A DNA stretch of 36,119 bases. Source: a virus. A program made the position numbers and the translations under genes. This document shows positions 26,956 through 36,119 of the stretch, piece by piece. Below the pieces are notes generated by a model. It did no database searches. It was not told where the DNA came from and saw only the letters and a list, made by a program, of their open reading frames with translations. The DNA is taken from positions 1 to 36,119 of the IMG/VR virus record IMGVR_UViG_3300017782_000079. One strand, given 5' to 3'. Position 1 is the first letter of the stretch; each line of letters begins with the position of its first letter.

Positions 26956-27605
26956 TGGCTACTTTTCAAGTTAGAATAGAAGATATTATTGGTGCAACAT
27001 CTAGTTTAGGTAGTGATAATTCAACTGCTAATGAGCAAGCAATTCAAGACGCTTTACAAGATACTGCTAGTGATATAATTAATAAAATAACGCCCGAAAT
27101 TCTTATACAATTTGCAACAAAGTCGTCAAATATAACATCTAACCCTGTTGTTAGTGATTTAGAAAATTCTAGAGTTTTAATGGTAGATAGAAAAAATTCT
27201 GACACTTTTTACATATCCTGTGTTTATATTAATTCAGATTTAGGTGGAAAAATACAAAATCCAGAAAGTATTTATTTTGCTACAGAAAAATCTCCAAATT
27301 GGACATTTAACGATAATGATGTATATGTATATCCTGCTCCTACGTCAGATTATCCTAGTAGGTGTTACACTATGGAGGCTCCAACAATAGAACATGACAG
27401 TAGTGCTATTCCAAAATTTCCAAATGAGTTAGAGCAAGCTGTAGTCATTGGCGCTTGCGCTAGATTAAAGCAAAGACAAATATCATTTTTTAATGAAGAT
27501 GAAGATTCTGAAATTGTTGCTCTTCATCGCGCTCAATATCAAGAGTTAGAACAAAAATATCAAGACGCGCTAGCACCTTTTCTAGCACAAGGCTCTGATG
27601 GCTAA
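26955..27605 (+). CDS. Neck / head-tail adaptor protein
   Basis: The 216-residue protein has an N-terminal helical region (QAIQDALQDTASDIINKITP), a beta-rich centre with IYFATEKSPNWTFNDNDVYV and YPAPTS, and C-terminal helices (FPNELEQAVVIGACARLKQR, then RAQYQELEQKYQDAL). The layout and position fit podovirus adaptor or neck proteins. It overlaps the connector by one base and the tail gene by 8 bp. Specific homology is not asserted. Confidence 0.65.
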   Translation: MATFQVRIEDIIGATSSLGSDNSTANEQAIQDALQDTASDIINKITPEILIQFATKSSNITSNPVVSDLENSRVLMVDRKNSDTFYISCVYINSDLGGKIQNPESIYFATEKSPNWTFNDNDVYVYPAPTSDYPSRCYTMEAPTIEHDSSAIPKFPNELEQAVVIGACARLKQRQISFFNEDEDSEIVALHRAQYQELEQKYQDALAPFLAQGSDG

Positions 27606-30471
27606 ACAAGTTTATAAAATTGACCAGTTTCACGGCGGTGTAAATAATAACGCAGACCCAAGAGATATTAAAGACCATGAATTTGTTGAATTAAGAGATA
27701 TAGTAATTAATAATATTGGTCAAATCAAAACAATGGGTAGGGGTGCGCTTTTAAATTATGTCTTTGAAACAGATTCTTTAACCAACTCTTATGGGTATGG
27801 CCTTTTTGCATTCAGCCATGATTATACGATGGCAGGTCATCACAGTCTTTTGCGAAACGGAATTACAAACCAAAATTCTGGTAGTATATGGACAGCTACT
27901 ACCAATGGTTTATATGGGTGGACAAAAAATAACGGGAATTTTACATATGCTGCTCAAGGCGATGTTGGTGTTATTTATCAAACAGCTAACAATAGGCAAG
28001 ATAGAGGCTTTAATTCGACTAATTATAAATTAACATATACAGTAGCCGGCTACTCAGAGTCAGGAGGCACTCCTGTTTTTAAAATAAAAGGAGGAAGCGG
28101 AGAATTTGCAAACACAGACCAAAACTTGACAAGAGCAAATGGAACGTATACAAAAACTTTTCTTTCTCACTCGAGTGCTAGGACTGGAAAATTTTCTATA
28201 CAAGCAAGTGGAAGTACAATGAATATAGTTTTAAGTAATTTAAAATTAGAACCTATTGCAGTAAATACTGGTGATAATTACTTATTTAATTATAGAGGGC
28301 CGGGCGCAAACAATGTTTTTGAAGATGTTATTTTTACATATTCTTTTAATCAAGGTACTTACGCTGTTCAAGAAAAACCTTCTTCTGATACATTGAATTT
28401 TTCTTTTCCAAGAGAGCAAGGAGCTACAATATATCCTCAATATAATTTAATCGATGGCAACATAAGGTTATCAGATAGAAAAAAAGGTGAATACAATATT
28501 TTAAAATGGTATGGGTATATCGAAAGAAATAGGTGGGGGACAACAAGTGTAAAGTGTAATAAGTGGATTTATACGGATGCTGAGCTTTTATCTCCTACAG
28601 ATACTAATATTGTTTTGTCCGGTTCGGGCAGTTCTTATAGTCCAGATGAAGGTAAGTTAGAAATATCGACTGACTACGGATTCAGCAATATGGTTGCAGA
28701 ATCGGGGAAATGGAATCCTAATGGTGTAGTTGGAACTTCTGCAAGCTCTGGAAACGCTTTAAGAAAACTTATATCTAATAGCGCTGTTTTTAGTTCTAAT
28801 ATGGTAGGCATGTCTGTAAAAATGGGTTCAAGCGTAAGTATTATTACAGGTTTTGAAAGTGAAACTATTGTTCACACAGAATCTATAACTTGGTCAGATA
28901 GTACAGCTTTTCAAGTCTACGATAGTTATGATTTAGGATTTACTTGGGTTTATGATGGTAATCAAGAAAGCTTAATACACAATAGGACTTCTATTGCTGA
29001 GCCCACCAAAAAAAACTTTAGTTTTTTTATACAAGACATTGCAGCCGGGCATGCTTGGGATACTAGCTTTACAGGTAGAATAACAGGCGCTAATATGTAT
29101 TATAGAAAAAATTCAGATACGTCAAAAACGTGGTATCATTTGTTAGAAATTGATTTAAATAAAGGATTAAGAAAATCTGACCAAGAAGACTTTACAACAA
29201 CTTGGACTCAAATAACATCAATAACAGAATACCACTTACAAGACACTTTTATATCTGAACCACCAACATTTGAAACATACGAAACAAGAAATGGTTTTAA
29301 AAACGACCCTACAGAACTTTTTAATATGAATAACGACGACCAAGTTGGAGTAGGTTATTCGACAGGAGTTTTTGCAAATCGTCAGTTTTATATTGGAAAT
29401 ATTAAAATGGCAAACAAAGATGGCATTTATAAAAATCATGGAGACATGATGTTAAAGTCTTTGCCAAATAAATTTGACCTTTTTCCTTTAAATAGAAAAG
29501 TAGAAGTAAGCGTTCAAGATGGAGATGAAATTGTTCATTTAGATACATATGCTGACAGATTGTTGCAGTATAAAAAAAATAAACTACATATTATAAACAT
29601 ATCTCAAGAAATAGAATTTTTAGAAGATACATATATGTATAAAGGGGTAAAAAATCCTTATGCAGTATGCCGAACAGATTATGGCATAGCTTGGGTAAAT
29701 GATTTAGGCTGTTACTTATATGATGGTAAGGAAGTAAGGAACTTATTAGAACATGAAGGTTTTTCTAGGTTTGATGTGCATATAAGAGATTTAGACAGTT
29801 CAAATGGTTGGTTTAACTATGATAATGATAATCCTTCTATTGGTTACTTACCAAATAAACGCCAATTAATTATTATGGCAGACCCAAAAGGTGAGCAACA
29901 TGATAATTCTATATACTTATATGATATGACAACAAAAAGTTGGACATATGGACTTAATAAAATAGACACCGATGAAGAATCGGGTAGTAGTTTGCCTGTT
30001 TCAAATTTTGTAAACGATTATAAAGGTAGGCTTGTTTGGTCTGCTGGAACTGAAAGTAGCGAATTAATGTACTGGACTGATACGCCAACTGCTTCTATAA
30101 CCGCAATTATAAAAACAAAAGATATTGATTTTAACGCTCCCGCAGTAAGAAAAAGAATTTATAAAGTAAGAATTTCATATAAAGGCGATGCTGATACTTT
30201 AACTTTTCAGTATTCTGTAAATGGAGACAATAATACTTTTTATAATTTTGAAGGAACATCTTTAGGTAAGCCAACAGGAAGTGCAGACACAACTCCATTA
30301 GAAGATACTAACGCAGACGACACTTACTGGTATCATGCTGAATTAAAACCTGCGACAACATCTGAAGCAAATAATATTTACAGCTTTCAACTGCATATGA
30401 GTGGAACAGTATTAAGCTCATTTGCTATAAATGATATATCAATAATATATAGAATTAAAACAGTTAAATAA
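27598..30471 (+). CDS. Large tail / stabilisation protein, gp10-like
   Basis: The 957-residue protein begins VYKIDQFHGGVNNNADPRDI, then VELRDIVINNIGQIKTMGRG. This is the typical opening of large podovirus tail hub or DNA-stabilisation proteins. Later repeats such as DTYADRLLQYKKNKLHIINI, YGIAWVNDLGCYLYDGKEVR and NKRQLIIMADPKGEQHDNSI, YLYDMTTKSW look like beta-propeller blades. The first half (about 150-520) is a Ser/Gly/Thr-rich beta region with carbohydrate-binding-like modules. It likely plugs the portal and carries receptor-binding parts. Confidence 0.75.
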   Translation: MAKQVYKIDQFHGGVNNNADPRDIKDHEFVELRDIVINNIGQIKTMGRGALLNYVFETDSLTNSYGYGLFAFSHDYTMAGHHSLLRNGITNQNSGSIWTATTNGLYGWTKNNGNFTYAAQGDVGVIYQTANNRQDRGFNSTNYKLTYTVAGYSESGGTPVFKIKGGSGEFANTDQNLTRANGTYTKTFLSHSSARTGKFSIQASGSTMNIVLSNLKLEPIAVNTGDNYLFNYRGPGANNVFEDVIFTYSFNQGTYAVQEKPSSDTLNFSFPREQGATIYPQYNLIDGNIRLSDRKKGEYNILKWYGYIERNRWGTTSVKCNKWIYTDAELLSPTDTNIVLSGSGSSYSPDEGKLEISTDYGFSNMVAESGKWNPNGVVGTSASSGNALRKLISNSAVFSSNMVGMSVKMGSSVSIITGFESETIVHTESITWSDSTAFQVYDSYDLGFTWVYDGNQESLIHNRTSIAEPTKKNFSFFIQDIAAGHAWDTSFTGRITGANMYYRKNSDTSKTWYHLLEIDLNKGLRKSDQEDFTTTWTQITSITEYHLQDTFISEPPTFETYETRNGFKNDPTELFNMNNDDQVGVGYSTGVFANRQFYIGNIKMANKDGIYKNHGDMMLKSLPNKFDLFPLNRKVEVSVQDGDEIVHLDTYADRLLQYKKNKLHIINISQEIEFLEDTYMYKGVKNPYAVCRTDYGIAWVNDLGCYLYDGKEVRNLLEHEGFSRFDVHIRDLDSSNGWFNYDNDNPSIGYLPNKRQLIIMADPKGEQHDNSIYLYDMTTKSWTYGLNKIDTDEESGSSLPVSNFVNDYKGRLVWSAGTESSELMYWTDTPTASITAIIKTKDIDFNAPAVRKRIYKVRISYKGDADTLTFQYSVNGDNNTFYNFEGTSLGKPTGSADTTPLEDTNADDTYWYHAELKPATTSEANNIYSFQLHMSGTVLSSFAINDISIIYRIKTVK

Positions 30472-30659
30472 TGAGCATGACTAGACAAGAAAGAATTTCT
30501 TTACATAAAAAGCAAGAAAGATTGCAAATAAAAAAAGGAATACCTGTTGCATCAGAACTTACTGAAGGAGTCCCTGTAATTAGAGAAACATCTGAAGGTC
30601 TGGTAGAATATCATCGCAAAGGTTCAATATTATATAAAAAAGTATTAGATAGGGCATAA
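30471..30659 (+). CDS. Small basic protein, 62 residues
   Basis: It overlaps the tail gene by one base (TAATG). The product is basic (RQERISLHKKQERLQIKKGI) with a C-terminal VPVIRETSEGLVEYHRKGSI. The second part resembles a short beta segment repeated as EGVPVIRET/EGLVEYHRK. Possibly a minor virion component; not recognised. Confidence 0.7.
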   Translation: MSMTRQERISLHKKQERLQIKKGIPVASELTEGVPVIRETSEGLVEYHRKGSILYKKVLDRA

Positions 30660-30661
30660 TT

Positions 30662-31612
30662 ATGGCAACAATAGAAGAAATAATAGGATTAGAAGGAGAC
30701 TCCAGACGTAGCTCTCAGGAAGTCCAAAGATTAATTCAAGAAATAAGAAGCGATTTACAACAAGCTCAACAAACTGATAAGCAAAATCTTAAAAACATTA
30801 GTAGCGCAGGGGAAACAGGCTTAAAAGCTCTAAAAACTAGAAAAGATTTTTTACTTGCAAAAAGAGCAAGACCAGACCTTTCTTTTAAAGATTTTTTATT
30901 AAACGATAAGCTATCAGCAGAATACATGAGACAAGGGGTAAAAAACGTCGTTGATAAAACAAGAAAACCTATAACATTAAAAGAGACTCTCGGTTTTGAT
31001 AAATACAGATTTCAAGGTAATCCTATGGAAACAAAAAAAGAGTTTAATGAAAAAATGCAAATAGCCCCTGTAAGCACTATGCAAGAAGGAATAGTGAGAG
31101 ACCAACCGTTAGAAGCTTTAGAGTTCGCTGATTATAAAGACGCTGAATATATTCCAATAGCAAAATCTAAACCTACGTTAGAAGAAATAATGCAAGGTGT
31201 AAAACCGCCTCAAACTATTTTACAACAAAAAATGGATTTACAAAATAATTTATTAACTAGCCCAACTAATAGTCAGATGTTTGAAGCTCAAGGAGTTTTG
31301 CCTGAGGGGGTAAACAAACTAAATGCTAGCACAGCTTCTCAAGCTCAAATTGACGAAGCTATGTCTGCTGCAAGCGAAAGACTAGGAAACACTAGCACAA
31401 CATCTAGCACAGCTTCTAGCGCACTAGGAACAGCAGGTACAGCATTAGGAGCAGTAAGCGCTTTAAAAGATTTAAGTACAAAAGGATTTACGCCTACTAC
31501 AGCCTTAGATACAGTAGGAACCGGATTGCAATTAACAGGTTTTGGCGCTGTGCCGGGTACAATTTTAAAGGGAATAAGTAGTTTACTTAAGGGAACTACT
31601 AGAAATAATTAA
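30662..31612 (+). CDS. Putative internal (ejection) virion protein, 316 residues
   Basis: The N-terminal half is helical and charged (SSQEVQRLIQEIRSDLQQAQ). The C-terminal 100 residues are Ala/Ser/Thr/Gly-rich and amphipathic (TSSTASSALGTAGTALGAVS, then VGTGLQLTGFGAVPGTILKG). Such membrane-active C-termini are common in ejection proteins of P22/T7-like phages. That role is inferred from composition and position before the lysozyme-like giant protein. Confidence 0.6.
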   Translation: MATIEEIIGLEGDSRRSSQEVQRLIQEIRSDLQQAQQTDKQNLKNISSAGETGLKALKTRKDFLLAKRARPDLSFKDFLLNDKLSAEYMRQGVKNVVDKTRKPITLKETLGFDKYRFQGNPMETKKEFNEKMQIAPVSTMQEGIVRDQPLEALEFADYKDAEYIPIAKSKPTLEEIMQGVKPPQTILQQKMDLQNNLLTSPTNSQMFEAQGVLPEGVNKLNASTASQAQIDEAMSAASERLGNTSTTSSTASSALGTAGTALGAVSALKDLSTKGFTPTTALDTVGTGLQLTGFGAVPGTILKGISSLLKGTTRNN

Positions 31613-31623
31613 GGAATATTATT

Positions 31624-32085
31624 ATGGGAACTAAATGGCATCCGGCATCAGGAAAATGGGGGATACTTGGAGAAACTCAAGGTTCTAAACAAGCTAAAAG
31701 TAATAAAGCTAAAATTGATGATATGACTCAAACTATTGAGCAAAGAAGACCTCAAATAAGCCAATTCTATTCTGAAATAGGTGGCATAAATAAAAATATT
31801 AGAGAGAATAAAAGATTATCAGAGTTAGATAAATTTTTAAACTCCTCATACAATATTAAAAGTGAATCAGAAAGTAAAGTTGCTAGAACAAATTTAGCGA
31901 CAGTTACAGACATTGCTTCTGAAAGAAAAAAAGATATGATGAATAGACAGAAAGCACGAAATGATGAAATGTTTGGACTACAAGCTACCCTTGATGAAAT
32001 TAATCTAGGAAGAAAAGAACAAACAGAATTAAACACTCTTGATGATTTATTAAACCAATTAAGAATTGAAAGGGGGAGGTATTAA
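31624..32085 (+). CDS. Coiled-coil virion-region protein, 153 residues
   Basis: The product begins GTKWHPASGKWGILGETQGS and is then almost entirely a charged coiled coil (TQTIEQRRPQISQFYSEIGG, QATLDEINLGRKEQTELNTL). GGAATATT lies upstream. The gene sits in the tail or internal-protein block and is probably a minor structural protein. Family not recognised. Confidence 0.65.
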   Translation: MGTKWHPASGKWGILGETQGSKQAKSNKAKIDDMTQTIEQRRPQISQFYSEIGGINKNIRENKRLSELDKFLNSSYNIKSESESKVARTNLATVTDIASERKKDMMNRQKARNDEMFGLQATLDEINLGRKEQTELNTLDDLLNQLRIERGRY

Positions 32086-32087
32086 TC

Positions 32088-32843
32088 ATGGCATATAGAG
32101 AACCGACATTTAACGCAAACATACTTACAGACCTTTTAAGTACGTATTTAGACCAAAAGTCAAGCGAACGAGAAAAGTATTACAAAGCTGCTGAAAAAGC
32201 TAGCACGCCTAAATATCAAACTGTAGGTGGTAATATTGTTAAAATAAAACAAGATGGCTCTACTGAAACTGTTTTTGAAGGCCCAAAAAAAGAACCTAAG
32301 TTTGAAGATTTTCCTCAAGTTGATGAAGAAGGTATTCCAACAGGAGTATCTGTAAAAGGTATGTACACAGGTACAAATAAACCCACTAAAGGATTGCCTT
32401 CTGGTTTTGAAAATGTAGGAGCAAAATATCAAAGAACACCAGATGATAAATCAGGTGACTTAATAAAAGAAACTAGGTCTTTTTCTAGAGATAGAGTAAA
32501 AAGTCTAAAAAGATTAAAAGAAGGTAGATTAAGCCCAAAAGACGCAATATATATTAATCAAGGATTATTACCTGCAAAATGGTCTGATAACCTTCAAGAT
32601 GAGTTAGATTATTACAATAAAGTTCTTGGGAATACAAGAAAATATTTACCAAAAGGAAATGCAGGAATCCCTACATATGAATATTTTTTAGGTGCAGAAA
32701 ATCAAAATTTACAAAATCAATATAATAAGTTGAGAAATGCTCCTATTCAAATGCTTGAAGCAGATGATATAAAAGACCAAAAATTAGAAGATTTAGATGT
32801 GGGTAATAATATTCCTAAAAAATCTGGAAGTTTTTGGAAATAA
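32088..32843 (+). CDS. Hypothetical virion-region protein, 251 residues
   Basis: The protein has a helical start (ILTDLLSTYLDQKSSEREKY), a beta-like segment (YQTVGGNIVKIKQDGSTETV, FEGPKKEP) and a Lys/Pro-rich polar remainder. AGGGGGAGG precedes the ATG at good distance. Low-complexity polar composition is like podovirus internal proteins. No enzymatic motif seen. Confidence 0.65.
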   Translation: MAYREPTFNANILTDLLSTYLDQKSSEREKYYKAAEKASTPKYQTVGGNIVKIKQDGSTETVFEGPKKEPKFEDFPQVDEEGIPTGVSVKGMYTGTNKPTKGLPSGFENVGAKYQRTPDDKSGDLIKETRSFSRDRVKSLKRLKEGRLSPKDAIYINQGLLPAKWSDNLQDELDYYNKVLGNTRKYLPKGNAGIPTYEYFLGAENQNLQNQYNKLRNAPIQMLEADDIKDQKLEDLDVGNNIPKKSGSFWK

Positions 32844-32855
32844 GGATAAATAATT

Positions 32856-35800
32856 ATGTCTCAAGTAGAAAAATTATTTAATTATCTTCAAGAAAATGAT
32901 TCTAATCCAACGCAATTTGGTGATTTAGAACAATTTTCAGAAGAAATAAAAAACCCTAATCAAGCAGAATTACTAAGACAGTATTTAAACAATGACCAAT
33001 TTGGTGATTCAACAATGTTTTATAATGAGTTAAATAAAGATTTTGCTCCAGAAATAGAAAGCCCCACACAAGAAAACATTAAAGCTCCATTAGAAGAAAA
33101 CCTTATATCTTTAAGTACAACTGAAGGCCCTAATGATATTTTACATAATGAATTAAATAATCCCGGTTCTAGCTTAGATACATTAGCTAGCATAGCAAGT
33201 CCTAATTATGAATCTAATCAAAAAATCAGTAGCTCTGATTACGGACTATTTCAAATTAATGACAAATATTGGTCAGATACTTCTAATCAGCTTTTTAATA
33301 AAAGCATAGCAGACCAAAGCATTGAAGAGAATATTGAAATGGCTGCTTATATAGCTAAAAACGACCCAAGGGGATGGAATAACTGGGTAGCATACAATAA
33401 ACAAAAACATAAAGAATTTGATGGTATTACAGACGAAGAAATAGTAAATCAATATGGAGTTTCTCCAGAAGCTGTTCAATTAATAAACGAATCGTTTGAT
33501 GACCCGCAAACTGCAAAACAAGTTATGCTAGCAGAGTCTGGTGGTAAACAAGATGCTATTAATGTTAATTATACACCGCAGTCAGAAGGGAATGAAGAAA
33601 TATCTTCAGCTATACAAAATCAAAGTCAAGGCATAATAAGTCAAACACAACAAAGATTTCCACAAATGGAAACAGCACAGCCAAGCTCTACTGATTTTGT
33701 AAGTGATGAAGAACAAGCAATGTATCCTACATTTAAACTAGGAGGAACTGATATTGCAGGAACATTAAAAAAAGCAACAGAATCGTATCTTGCATTAGAA
33801 AGCCCTAATTGGGAAACTATGCCTTTTAAAGATTTAAAACCTATTGCTCAGTTCGGGGTAAATGTTTTAAGTCATATAGCAGAAGTACCCGGATTAGCTA
33901 TTGATATACCTACTCAGTTAGCAGCAAATCCAGAAGAAACTCTTTATGGGTTAATATCTTTTTTTCCAGAAGAATTTAATAAACTAATAATGGCATCTGG
34001 TATATATGATGTTACTAACCCTATTGCCGGTCTTGTTGGTTTAGATATTTCTAAAGAAGAACTTGCAAGTATGAGAAAAAAAGCTCAAAAGCATATATAT
34101 GATACCGGCGGAGTATATACTTTTATGTCAGCTCATGGATTAACTAATCTTGGTGTTAAAACAAGAAAAATAGCTGAAAAAAATGCAGAATTTAGAGATG
34201 TAGTCAAAGATGCTAATGGTGAAACTCCTAGTAAACCTCTTTCAAAAGAAGGCCAAAAAGCATCAGATGCTTTAAAAAAGAATCCAGAGTTAAATGAAAA
34301 AGCAAAGCAAGCGGTAGGGGAACAGTTAGAGCTTGATTTAATTGAACCAAAAAAAGTAGAACAAATCTTAGAAAAAGCAGAAAAACAAACTAGCACAGAA
34401 GTTAATTTAGATAGAGATGTTCCAGATGTTGTGTTAGATAAAAAAAATAGCGTTGCAAAAAAATTAAAAAAAGTAGAAAAAAAAGTTAAAAAAATAACTG
34501 AAAAAGTAAAAAAAGAAAAAGCTAAAAAAACTTTACAAGAATCAATAAAAAAACAATTCCAAAAAAAATCACAAAAAAAACAAGGAGTATTGCAAGAACA
34601 AAAAATTACTAAATCTTCTGACTTTAAAATAGGAGATGGTTTTGAAGCTATAAAAGGAGAGCCTACGCGAAGATATAAAAGTTTAGATGGGATAAAAGAA
34701 TATGTAGCTTCTAAACTACCAGAATATGTAGGTGAAAATGTAATTGCTACATACGCAAAAACAACTAAGGGTGATTATTTAGTTAGAATACTAAAAGTTC
34801 AAAAAGACGCGCCTAAAGAAATTATTGGAGCAAAATATGGTCAGAAAAAAATAGGGCCAGAACCCGCACCAGAACGAGTGACTTCAATGAGAGACCCTAG
34901 AACAGGAAAAAGAAGAATACAAAATAGAGAAGTATTGTTAGAAAAATACGAAGCTGAAATAGGAGAACTTGGAAGAAATTTAGAAAAAACGATTAATGAA
35001 GTTTCTAAACTAGAAAAACAAACATTAGAAACTGGCGTACAGTCTCCTAGAGTTGAATTGCTTAAAAATTCTATAGACTCAATTAATAATACTATTGCTA
35101 AGTCTCAAAATAATATTAGACAAATAATGACATCTAAGCAGTTAGTGGCTAGAATTACAAGCAATATTGGTAAAAAAACTACAAGCGGTCAAATAGGCGG
35201 AAATGCTAAAAAGTCTAAAAAACAAAAACAAAGAGATGCAGAAATATCAGCAGATATACGGCAATTATGGGAGAATGGTAAGACAGGTCTTAAAATAACA
35301 AAAAAGAACTTAATTAATTATTTAAGAGAAATTGGCGCTTCAAAAGATTTTATTAAATACGCTAATAAAAATTACAAAAGGCTTGCAGATGAAGCATTGT
35401 TTGAAAATGCTAAAAAACTAGCAAATGAAATAGACTCTGAATACTCTTCTAGAAAAGACCCGGTTAAAGGAACTAGAACTAAGTATAGAAAGCCAGATGA
35501 ATATATTGGTAATATGCGAGTTGATATTTTAGGCGGTGACAAACCTAGTAATTATAATATAGCTCAAGTAGATATTTTAAATGAAATTGTAAAAAAAATA
35601 GGCGGAGAAAAAGTATCTAAGGCTCAAGGCACAACAACATTAAAAGCGATTGAAAGAGATGCAAATAGTCAAAAAATAATGGGTGAAATGATACATGAGG
35701 TTTTTCATAAAAGTGAAATAACTTTAAATAATTTACCTGCAAAAACAGCAAGTTTAGTCAACATGCTTTCTACGCTATTAACTGATTTTGCAAAAACAAA

Positions 35801-36119
35801 TAATACTGATTATAGGCCGTTAATAGAAAAAGCTGCGCTAGCATATCAAGAAATTGCAAGTCAGTTTGGTAGAACTGGTAGAGTAATTCGAGATTTAAAA
35901 GCAAAAGAAATAACTGATTGGAAAGTTTTTGAAGATATGTTTGCCGGAGATGTTAGTCTTGTTGAAATATTAAAAGACATAACTTCAAATAAAGAATTAA
36001 CAAGAAGTAGGTTGTTTAAGCTTGCAGAATGGGGTAGAAACGCTAAGCTTGCTACAGGTTCTTCTATTGTAAGAAGTTCTGCAGGTAACTCATTTAGCTC
36101 TGTAGATGCTTTTGGAAGA
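32856..36119 (+). CDS. Giant virion protein with lysozyme-like domain, 3' partial
   Basis: The frame is open from ATG 32856 to the right edge (1088 codons), so the C-terminus is missing. Residues about 108-185 resemble a lytic transglycosylase or lysozyme: E119 in NYESNQ is the probable catalytic acid, followed by SSSDYGLFQINDKYW (126-139) and GWNNWVAYN (173-181). A hydrophobic stretch lies at about 330-390 and a Lys-rich coiled region at about 525-585. A possible zinc-protease motif HEVFH is at 947-951. This fits an ejected gp16-like internal protein that locally opens the cell wall. Confidence 0.85.
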   Translation, partial: MSQVEKLFNYLQENDSNPTQFGDLEQFSEEIKNPNQAELLRQYLNNDQFGDSTMFYNELNKDFAPEIESPTQENIKAPLEENLISLSTTEGPNDILHNELNNPGSSLDTLASIASPNYESNQKISSSDYGLFQINDKYWSDTSNQLFNKSIADQSIEENIEMAAYIAKNDPRGWNNWVAYNKQKHKEFDGITDEEIVNQYGVSPEAVQLINESFDDPQTAKQVMLAESGGKQDAINVNYTPQSEGNEEISSAIQNQSQGIISQTQQRFPQMETAQPSSTDFVSDEEQAMYPTFKLGGTDIAGTLKKATESYLALESPNWETMPFKDLKPIAQFGVNVLSHIAEVPGLAIDIPTQLAANPEETLYGLISFFPEEFNKLIMASGIYDVTNPIAGLVGLDISKEELASMRKKAQKHIYDTGGVYTFMSAHGLTNLGVKTRKIAEKNAEFRDVVKDANGETPSKPLSKEGQKASDALKKNPELNEKAKQAVGEQLELDLIEPKKVEQILEKAEKQTSTEVNLDRDVPDVVLDKKNSVAKKLKKVEKKVKKITEKVKKEKAKKTLQESIKKQFQKKSQKKQGVLQEQKITKSSDFKIGDGFEAIKGEPTRRYKSLDGIKEYVASKLPEYVGENVIATYAKTTKGDYLVRILKVQKDAPKEIIGAKYGQKKIGPEPAPERVTSMRDPRTGKRRIQNREVLLEKYEAEIGELGRNLEKTINEVSKLEKQTLETGVQSPRVELLKNSIDSINNTIAKSQNNIRQIMTSKQLVARITSNIGKKTTSGQIGGNAKKSKKQKQRDAEISADIRQLWENGKTGLKITKKNLINYLREIGASKDFIKYANKNYKRLADEALFENAKKLANEIDSEYSSRKDPVKGTRTKYRKPDEYIGNMRVDILGGDKPSNYNIAQVDILNEIVKKIGGEKVSKAQGTTTLKAIERDANSQKIMGEMIHEVFHKSEITLNNLPAKTASLVNMLSTLLTDFAKTNNTDYRPLIEKAALAYQEIASQFGRTGRVIRDLKAKEITDWKVFEDMFAGDVSLVEILKDITSNKELTRSRLFKLAEWGRNAKLATGSSIVRSSAGNSFSSVDAFGR

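Noticed and set aside
34133-34396. Minus-strand frames inside the giant virion gene (also 33273-33479).
   Set aside because: They are antisense shadows of a long continuous plus-strand frame, with Phe/Ser-rich composition typical of reverse reading of Lys/Glu codons.

Overview
This window is most of the genome of an AT-rich tailed double-stranded DNA phage. The host is a peptidoglycan-walled bacterium, because the phage carries an M15 peptidase endolysin and a lysozyme-like virion protein. The terminase, P22-like portal, scaffold, SU10-like coat, neck and long tail genes suggest a short-tailed (podovirus-like) virion. I see no integrase, RNA polymerase or DNA polymerase. From memory, the small basic proteins near the small terminase are typical of uncultured marine phages; I could not search a database. 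Both window ends cut through open genes.

Layout. Positions 1-3541 (+) hold the end of a LamG-domain adhesin or fibre, an HeH-like protein, a run of small one-helix membrane proteins and the endolysin. Positions 3544-4886 (+) hold a zinc-ribbon/metallophosphoesterase fusion and an excisionase-like HTH protein. Positions 4944-9620 (+) are the replication and recombination cluster: a Gam/Gp157-like protein, an SSB-tailed protein with an ExoX-like C-terminal domain, an HTH protein, an Hjc-like resolvase, a DUF1376 replication initiator and small proteins. A bidirectional hairpin terminator (9703-9726) separates this from an 18-gene leftward operon (16946 down to 9738). That operon encodes a MoxR-like AAA+ ATPase with a VWA-like (DUF7192-like) partner, a pyrimidine-dimer glycosylase-like protein, a PC4-like protein, DUF3846 and many small zinc ribbons. 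Positions 16424-17621 are mostly non-coding and divergent, with structured RNA candidates, iterons and an AT-only tract. Positions 17622-36119 (+) are the packaging and virion genes: TerS, TerL, a nuclease, portal, scaffold, coat, connectors, a 957-residue tail protein and internal proteins, ending in a large protein open at the right edge.

The strongest unexplained signals are in the DNA itself. (1) An 11-bp iteron family occurs inside the DUF1376 initiator gene (7851-7883, lambda-O style) and again, inverted, at 17372-17437 next to a 40-bp tract with a single G/C. This suggests a replication origin and an initiator-iteron pair. (2) Five intergenic hairpins have different but self-complementary stems and a conserved 12-14 nt loop, always in the sense orientation between a stop codon and the next ribosome binding site. 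(3) GCTAGC (33 copies by hand count) and CTAGCAC are greatly over-represented. (4) A 58-nt D-armless tRNA-like structure lies at 16605-16662. (5) A 40-residue protein after the coat gene repeats the coat protein's N-terminus.
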